Shown here: in pieces, positions 58,001-64,000 of the stretch
Layout of the letters: each line of letters opens with the position of its first letter
Numbering within the stretch: position 1 is the first letter of the stretch
Assembly (NCBI GenBank): GCA_030141605.1
Contig: JAQGDQ010000013.1
Location: 944,447 to 1,008,446 of the forward strand
Reading direction: 5' to 3'
Source of the DNA: Tubiluchus corallicola
Lineage: Eukaryota > Priapulida > Priapulimorpha > Priapulimorphida > Tubiluchidae
Length of the DNA: 64,000 bases
Position numbers and translations under genes: made by a program
Notes under the pieces: generated by a model
The model's database searches: none
What the model saw: the letters and a program-made list of their open reading frames with translations, nothing else
What the model was told of the DNA's origin: nothing

Positions 58001-61000
58001 TGCTTTTATTTAATCAAACTAAAAAAAATTGTGGATCTAACCTAAATGATGTTTATTGTTAGTATGTATATTTACATAAAGTATCATTGTTCTTCAATTA
58101 AAAGATATAAGTATAAATATAAAGGACTTCAAGTCTAGTATGCAATATAGGATACCTAATTCATTGTTTTAGAGTTAGTTTCATTTGTTAGGGTTTCACA
58201 GAAGGAGATTTTTGGCCACTGATTAGTGATCAGCGTTGGCTTCATCCAAAGCTGGCCGATTCTGTGCATTGTGCAGAAAAAGCAGTGCTCAGTGATAGGC
58301 ATCTACGAGTGAGATTAGTCTGGGTCCAGCTATGTCTTCAAGCTCACAATTTGTCCTTGATGATGCGCTTGGTGTTGTCATCAGAAGAAGATTTGCATCA
58401 ATACTACCATGGTAAGAATGTTGTTGTCTGTCGGTGAGTTACAGAACTGCTGTAAAATGTGTGAGTAACATCTGTGTAATAGTGGTACGTTTTAATACTG
58501 ACAGCTTAAAATATTTTAAACAGTTTAATTATGTTGATATTATGTTAATTTTGCATCAGTTCATGTGAACTTATTTACAAAGTATTTAGTCCACACGAAC
58601 TTAACAGCGTCGTTATTACGTTGACTTAACTATTAGTAATGACGTTAAGTTAATGTTAAGTTAAGTTAATGACAGCTTTGTGAAACTGAGCCTTGGTTCC
58701 ATTAAGAAATTGAGAGTTATAATCTTATAACTCATAGAATTCTTAAAGGAAACAAAATCCACTGTGGGAAGGGACAAAAAGTTTCAAAACTCAAGGAACA
58801 CAGTTCAGTTTCATTCAAAGAAGTTTATTGCCGAGTACTTTCCGAACAATGTCTGTAAATTTGATCTTATTATAATGTACTTATTATAATGTTTGAAACA
58901 ATGTGTCTTTTCTGTTATAGTTTTGGTTTCATCAAAAACTTATATACATAGTTACACCAGTCTATTGTACTTCTTAATGCTACACTTCCATGACTGCCTT
59001 CATGTGAGAGGATTTTATATAGATTGCATAAAAACCTGTTAGCTGATCACTTAGTGCTCTTCCATAATTGTTAATGATTGTATGTATTCATTTTAATCAT
59101 TGTTGTACTAATAAATACAGTATAAACCAACAATGTGTTTAACTTAGTTTTTTTTACCAATCATTACTACTTTTTACTAAGCACATTTGCGTAGTTGTTG
59201 AAACTTGTTAGTCTTCCAATTCTTCAATATACTGTTTTTTCACTTCTTGTCTGTTGATATTGATGTTTCAGGCTATGCATTATTGTTGCAACCCAAGTGT
59301 GTTGAAGTAATGGTCTCCTGTTTGAGAGCCTTGGAACAGAACAATCCGGCTTTTCTAAACAACCTTTGTCCTGATCTTGTAAGGAGTGATTATTATAACT
59401 ACTATGTATTAGTCATACTGACTTCATATTTTTCATTCTTATATTATCAGTTTATTAAGTACATACATACTGCATTTTAACTTATGGATTATTACTAATC
59501 AAATAGTAGTTATCACCATATGTATATTTAAGCACCGGAAGAAAGAGAATGAAAAAATAATATGTGCCAATGTTTGAATAGAGGTACAGAATTGCAATGT
59601 AACAATTATTACAATTAGAGCAATCAAAAAAAGCTCCCTAGTATATTAAAAATGTATTGAAAAATGCTGTTGCTCATTCTCAGCTTTTGCGAATTTTACT
59701 AGTATTTGTTTTACAGCCGGATTAACATGCAAGAATACATGTTTATGTTTATGTTACCTGTTAATGTTAATGTAATTGTTTTTCTACACTACCGATGGAC
59801 AGCTGGGAAAGCTTTGATTGTTTTACATTGCCGATGTAAAGCTTACGGAGCTTGCATTGTATTAACAGTGTTTCTGCAAATTATGCAAAGTCTATTGTAG
59901 AGTGTACATCTTTTACCACTTAGCGGGCATCACTGGGGTGGCTTTGTTTACCACCAGTGCAGAGATAGTGCTTAGGCTTTGTGGTCTGAAAAAATGTTTT
60001 AATGTGTTATATTCATTGACATGATGCTACAACGAATCCATTTTTCAGTTGAAAAGTTACAAGAGCTGGTGCTTAAATAAGCTCTTATTTGAACAAGGGC
60101 CGGTAATTTCAATGATTGGAAAAAATAAGGTGCCAGGCCCTAAAACAAGATAGTTTTTCATTTTTTCGTCATTAGATATCAGTTGCATCGATACAAACAG
60201 CAGTACAAAGCAAAAGGATCTTTAAAAGAGAAATTTTGATGTGTGGCTGATAGATCATCATTGGTACCATTTTCAGTGTTTTTTCAAATTGCTAATTAGG
60301 AAGATTACTGAGACGTGTTTATTCTGTTTGCTAACACTGTATTATTTTTGCAGATGAGTGTTTCAGTGAAACCAAAAAGTCCAAAGAGATTCATATATCG
60401 TCATCAACGCAGCAGCTCCTTACCAACTACCTCTTATCGTCGTAGTAGCATTGATCATCTTCTGACGATCAAGGAGCAGCCATCACCTGTCAGAAGTAAA
60501 AATTTGATATCATTTACATGTGCCTGTTGTTTACTTTTTTGTTTATAATCAGGTGAACTATTTGATGCTTGAAATGATTTTGGAATGTGATTTTATTTCA
60601 TAAATAAGCCTTTTTTAGTGTTTTTAACCTACATTGTTTTGAAAAAGAACTTGGACAAGATCATGGATAATGGCAGGTTAACCAAGAAAAATCAAGTCAA
60701 AGTTTGACGTAGCGATGCCCTCACACACTGCATTTTATGTGCTAAATTAAAAATCCCAATTAAATGCGCAGTTATGTCGCGTTCAGATGTAGAAATTTCT
60801 CTCCTAATTTGTTGCACAACTTCTATTTGTCACTGACTTGGCAACTTCTCTCGCAAGTTATAGTGCAAGTTAACTCAATAAGTTGCAAGCGGTTACTAAA
60901 CCGTTCACGCATTGCAACAAGTTGCGAGAGAAGTTGCCAAAACGTCCAGACGTGCTACTTTGCTCTCAGAGAGAATTTTCATAATAAGTTGCGAGAGAAG

Positions 61001-64000
61001 CCTTTACATCTGAAAGCGCCATTACAAAATGTAATGACATTTATCCCTCCGAGGTGCTGCTGATGACCTGCTATGTCATCAGCTTGACGGTTATGGTGAA
61101 TACTGTAGTTTCTTTCTGACAAATTTTATTCACTGATAAATAGACAAGTGCATAAAGATAACAGAAAGCAATGACACCATCACCAGGCTGTCTGTCTGTT
61201 ACCCTAAGAAAATTATTGGTTCGTCTGGAGTTTTAATTTTTCACCTGCAAATTTGGGCTTCGAGTGCAAGTGATTATCTCCATAGGGGTTGCTGTTTCTA
61301 CAGTCATTTACTGAAACTATTATACAGCAGCTGAAAAACAGTGTGCATGTTTGAAAATATGTACTAGACATTTTACGAACCAGAGTTGAGTTGTTTCTAT
61401 TTGAGTGTTTTACTTATTTGTTAATATTTGTTTGTGTAAATTAATTTCAGAACACTGTTCTGGAACTGTAGAAAGTGAAGCAACCAACGTACTTTTGTCT
61501 GCTTATTCACATCCCAAGGCACCTACTGACACAAGAACATACAGCTTTTATCCGCCTAGATTGTATTCAGATGATTTCAGTTCAAAAATTGATACTAGTC
61601 TAGCGGATGCTGTTTCTAGTGATTCAGTTTTTGTGCCAGAATCCATGTCGTCCAGACCTTCTGACCAAGGGGATCTGATGATTTCGTCAGACTCAGCTCT
61701 TCACGCTGCGTCGCCTCTGCAAAATACTCTGGATGGCAATGGCAATGCGTCCAAAAATTCCGATCGACTCAGGTACCACAGCGACTCGGCTATCTCATAT
61801 GCGTCAGACATTCCAAGCTCTGAAAATGCGGGCAAAGAACAGTTTCAGAGTTCCGCAACTAATTCTGATTTTGAGAATACGTCTAGTGATGTGAGACATG
61901 ATCTTGCAGACCAACATACGTCTCACAGATTTGTTCCATATGTTCAAAATCCTTCGCTGGTGAGAATGACAAGGCATTTGTCATTAGATGACGAATCTGC
62001 AAAGCAAACTGTGATACGTGAAAAGACCGCTGACGATGAACTTCTACAGACATTATGCATCTTTACTGCAAGCGAGCAGTTGTCAGTGCAAAAAACATCA
62101 ACACCAACCAAAGAAACAATAAAATTACAGGTTGAGGATAATTTTGTGGATCAGAAGTCGTTAGCAGGTGATTCGCCTAGCCACTTAGCAACTCGGAAAA
62201 AGCTTGGACACATCCGTTCCATGTCTGACGCTGATTTGCCTTTCTCCCCTATGGTAGAAATCTCTATGCAAGATACACTTACAGACAGGCATCATTCTTA
62301 CTCGTATGACAGCAGCGCTTATTATTTTCCTCGTCCAGCTCAAGGACAGTCGCTGAAGAGTTACCTGGCTTCTCAAGATTTCCACACTTGTTCGAACTTG
62401 GAAAAAGAAAATGCACATTTCAGCATTTGCGAAGCGTTGGTAGCCGCTATAGAACATATGAAGTGCAAAGCTGTGCTGGAGAAACATGGACGAGAGTACG
62501 AAGTTGCTGACGATTCAGATGAAGAAATACAGGAACTAAAGCAGAAAATTCGCATTAGACGAAGACAGAAATTTAAAGAGAGGGCTTTCGGTTTTCCTAC
62601 AACCCTGCTTAGTGATGGACAAACAGATAGTGAGTAAACAACTTAGTGAGCAAGTTATGAAATTTGTTTATGACAAAAGTGTCAAATCGTTTGGTACATC
62701 TTTAACCATAAATAGGTTTCAATGCTTTTATGGAACCTAAAAAATGTAGGTGCTCCAATTCCACTAAGTTGGATGCAACTCTGGAATAAATAACTCGTCC
62801 ACATTTAAGTTATTTTGTAAATTCTTAGTTCTGGTTATTTGTCTTTTTACACAGTTTCTTACACCTGTAAGCCAAGCTGCACTGGCAGTGCCTTCATCAC
62901 TTTTGAATGTTGTGGCAGGGTCGGTACCTAGTTTGCCACCAGATACTAGTTGTCTATTAGAAACATGACATGCTGATGTTTATACATATTTTTTTAATCA
63001 CAAAAATAGCCAAACTGTGTAGCAGATATAATCCACTCGGTATAAGTCTTCTACTGGTGGCCACTCATCCAGTTACTGATCAAGCATTGATTAACTTTCG
63101 TAGCTAAGTACAACACTGTGGCATAACTATTTGTTTGCCGTCGTCGCAAATTAATGAAACTGTATATCGGGAGTAAGTCAGGGTGCAAACAACATATGTG
63201 TGCTTGCATAGCGACAGCTACAGCGACAGTAGTAGGCAATTCAGCTTTTTTAGTTATTCAAATATCCTGATTCTCCATTTCATGAGGATCATTTTGATAT
63301 CAAGCTCATTGCTCCATGTTATTTTTAAGATAAGATAATCCATGTTGAAGTTGAGGTGCAGGCTACACACTGAAAAACATAATCTTGAGAAAATCGCTGT
63401 GAAAATTAGCCAGTGTTTTTTGTCGCAGTTCTACTAAACACTTAGCAACTGTACGAAAGTGTGGTTGCTATGGATTTTGCAAAAACACTTTGAAGTTAGT
63501 TTAAAACCAGTGGTTGGCTCTTCCTGATGAAGATCTGGTTTTGACAGCAGAAAAAAGCCGAAGCAAAATGACTGGTTCCACGTGCTGATATCGGAGTTTG
63601 AAAATACATGTTTTTTACAATTGCACTACTAGTTTCTAGCCAGAAAATGGGGTTAAAAAATAGATTTTTAGTATTTTTTGAACATGTTCTTGATAATTTG
63701 ATACTAGAATATAAAAGTCCAATAGGTTTAGCATTCATTTTTATAAAAAAAAACAAGAAATTGACATTTGACCCAGTTTTTGGAGCATTCTACTTTGAAG
63801 CACCGTAACGTAGCTTTAACTATGCTGACTTGTGGATGGTTTCGGTTTGCAAGCACACATTTGTTAATTTTTGTTTATGATATTTCAGCTCCACCAACAA
63901 CCTCATCGCCTGCAGAGACCAGCAACTCTGCTACTGTGAGCTTTTCTTCTGCTTCCGAATCGTTTTCACCATCGTCCTCTAGCGACAGTGTCGAGGAGAT
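55056..64000 (+). CDS. RUBCN: RUBCN (Rubicon), 5' seven coding exons, truncated by window edge
   Basis: Exons: 55056-55090, 56740-56887, 58192-58411, 59272-59378, 60354-60495, 61451-62629, 63889 to beyond 64000; phases agree and 647 codons are present. Rubicon binds the Beclin1-UVRAG-VPS34 complex and Rab7 and slows autophagosome and endosome maturation. The start [13 protein letters not shown] leads into the RUN domain (about 12-165), with [41 protein letters not shown] and [13 protein letters not shown]. The Ser-rich middle is almost entirely in the large exon. A strongly conserved block from residue 515 reads [34 protein letters not shown], then [19 protein letters not shown]. The last visible exon is Ser-rich ending SDSVEE. 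The Cys-rich Rubicon-homology domain must lie to the right. At exon 6 the donor at 62630 was chosen because it keeps phase with exon 7. Confidence 0.95.
56969..57501 (+). mobile_element. hAT MITE with perfect 8-bp target duplication
   Basis: A 533-bp element in RUBCN intron 2 with ends CAAGGGTGTGCAAATTG and AATTTGCACACCTCTG. GTTTAAAC flanks it on both sides (56961-56968 and 57502-57509), a perfect 8-bp duplication. GC-rich ends (GGCCGGCGGGCCAC) contrast with an AT-rich core. A related fragment is at 20987-21235. It encodes no transposase. Confidence 0.92.
57151..57214. repeat. 32-bp exact direct duplication inside the hAT MITE
   Basis: GCCATTAACCCTTACAAGAC plus twelve further bases is repeated immediately without change, implying a recent slippage or unequal exchange within the element. 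Confidence 0.9.
60775..61020. mobile_element. Foldback MITE in RUBCN intron 5
   Basis: The outer ends TCGCGTTCAGATGTA and TACATCTGAAAGCGCC are imperfect inverted repeats. The inner arms TGGCAACTTCTCTCGCAAG (60839-60859) and its complement (60919-60939) pair at 20 of 21 positions around a 59-base loop. A transcript of either strand could fold into a long nested hairpin. Confidence 0.75.
63051..63105 (-). mobile_element. 5S rRNA-like SINE relic
   Basis: The minus strand reads CGAAAGTTAATCAATGC, then TGATCAGTAACTGGATGAGT and GGCCACCAG, following the 5S rRNA order (GAAGCTAAGC, TAGTACTTGGATGGG, GACCGCCTG). It lies in RUBCN intron 6. Confidence 0.5.
63197..63859 (+). mobile_element. MITE family 3, second full copy, next to a RUBCN acceptor
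   Basis: About 663 bp with ends TGTGTGCTTGCATAGC and TTTGCAAGCACACA; the left flank is TA and the right flank TT. It is closely similar to 5859-6504 throughout (CATTTCATGAGGATCATTTT, CTGATGAAGATCTGG). It ends 29 bp before RUBCN exon 7, so it probably abuts or includes the branch-point region of that intron. Confidence 0.85.

Overview
The window is AT-rich nuclear DNA from an intron-dense animal. Four conserved metazoan genes are split into many short exons with GT-AG junctions, and introns and spacers are full of short non-autonomous transposons, 5S-rRNA-like SINE relics, minisatellites and microsatellites. No vertebrate-specific signal was seen. A non-vertebrate animal is likely; the phylum cannot be fixed by eye.

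Layout. 1-3.7 kb: no gene seen; a 42-bp minisatellite and a MITE. 3.7-11.4 kb, minus: KDM8/JMJD5, a JmjC 2-oxoglutarate oxygenase (8 coding exons, 403 aa). 11.7-30.3 kb, plus: ELAC2, the long-form tRNase Z (19 coding exons, 878 aa), head-to-head with KDM8. 32.1-46.1 kb, minus: an ankyrin-repeat protein with a C-terminal SOCS box (10 coding exons, 539 aa), tail-to-tail with ELAC2. 48.6-49.0 kb, minus: a tentative two-exon small membrane protein. 52.4-53.1 kb, minus: the last three exons of an unrecognised gene. 55.1 kb to the right edge, plus: RUBCN (Rubicon), with the RUN domain and Ser-rich middle present and the C-terminal Rubicon-homology domain beyond the window. Exon phases join without conflict in all four large genes.

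The most unusual structure is in ELAC2. Three exons carry tandem duplications that begin inside the exon, cross the 5' splice site and end in the intron, so each copy carries a copy of the donor. These are exon 8 (51 bp x3), exon 9 (about 112 bp x2, second donor decayed) and exon 15 (54 bp x13 plus a partial copy, open in frame throughout). The exon-15 array offers 13 competing donors spaced exactly 18 codons apart, five of them closer to consensus than the ancestral one. In addition, a 46-bp x27 minisatellite starts ten bases into the intron after exon 5. If used, these donors would give a ladder of ELAC2 proteins with extra peptide units in the catalytic half.

The genes do not form a pathway: a 2-oxoglutarate oxygenase, a tRNA 3'-processing nuclease, a probable Cul5 E3 substrate receptor and an autophagy regulator. 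Their arrangement is divergent, convergent, divergent. Mobile DNA falls into at least six repeated families, several with clear terminal inverted repeats and target-site duplications.
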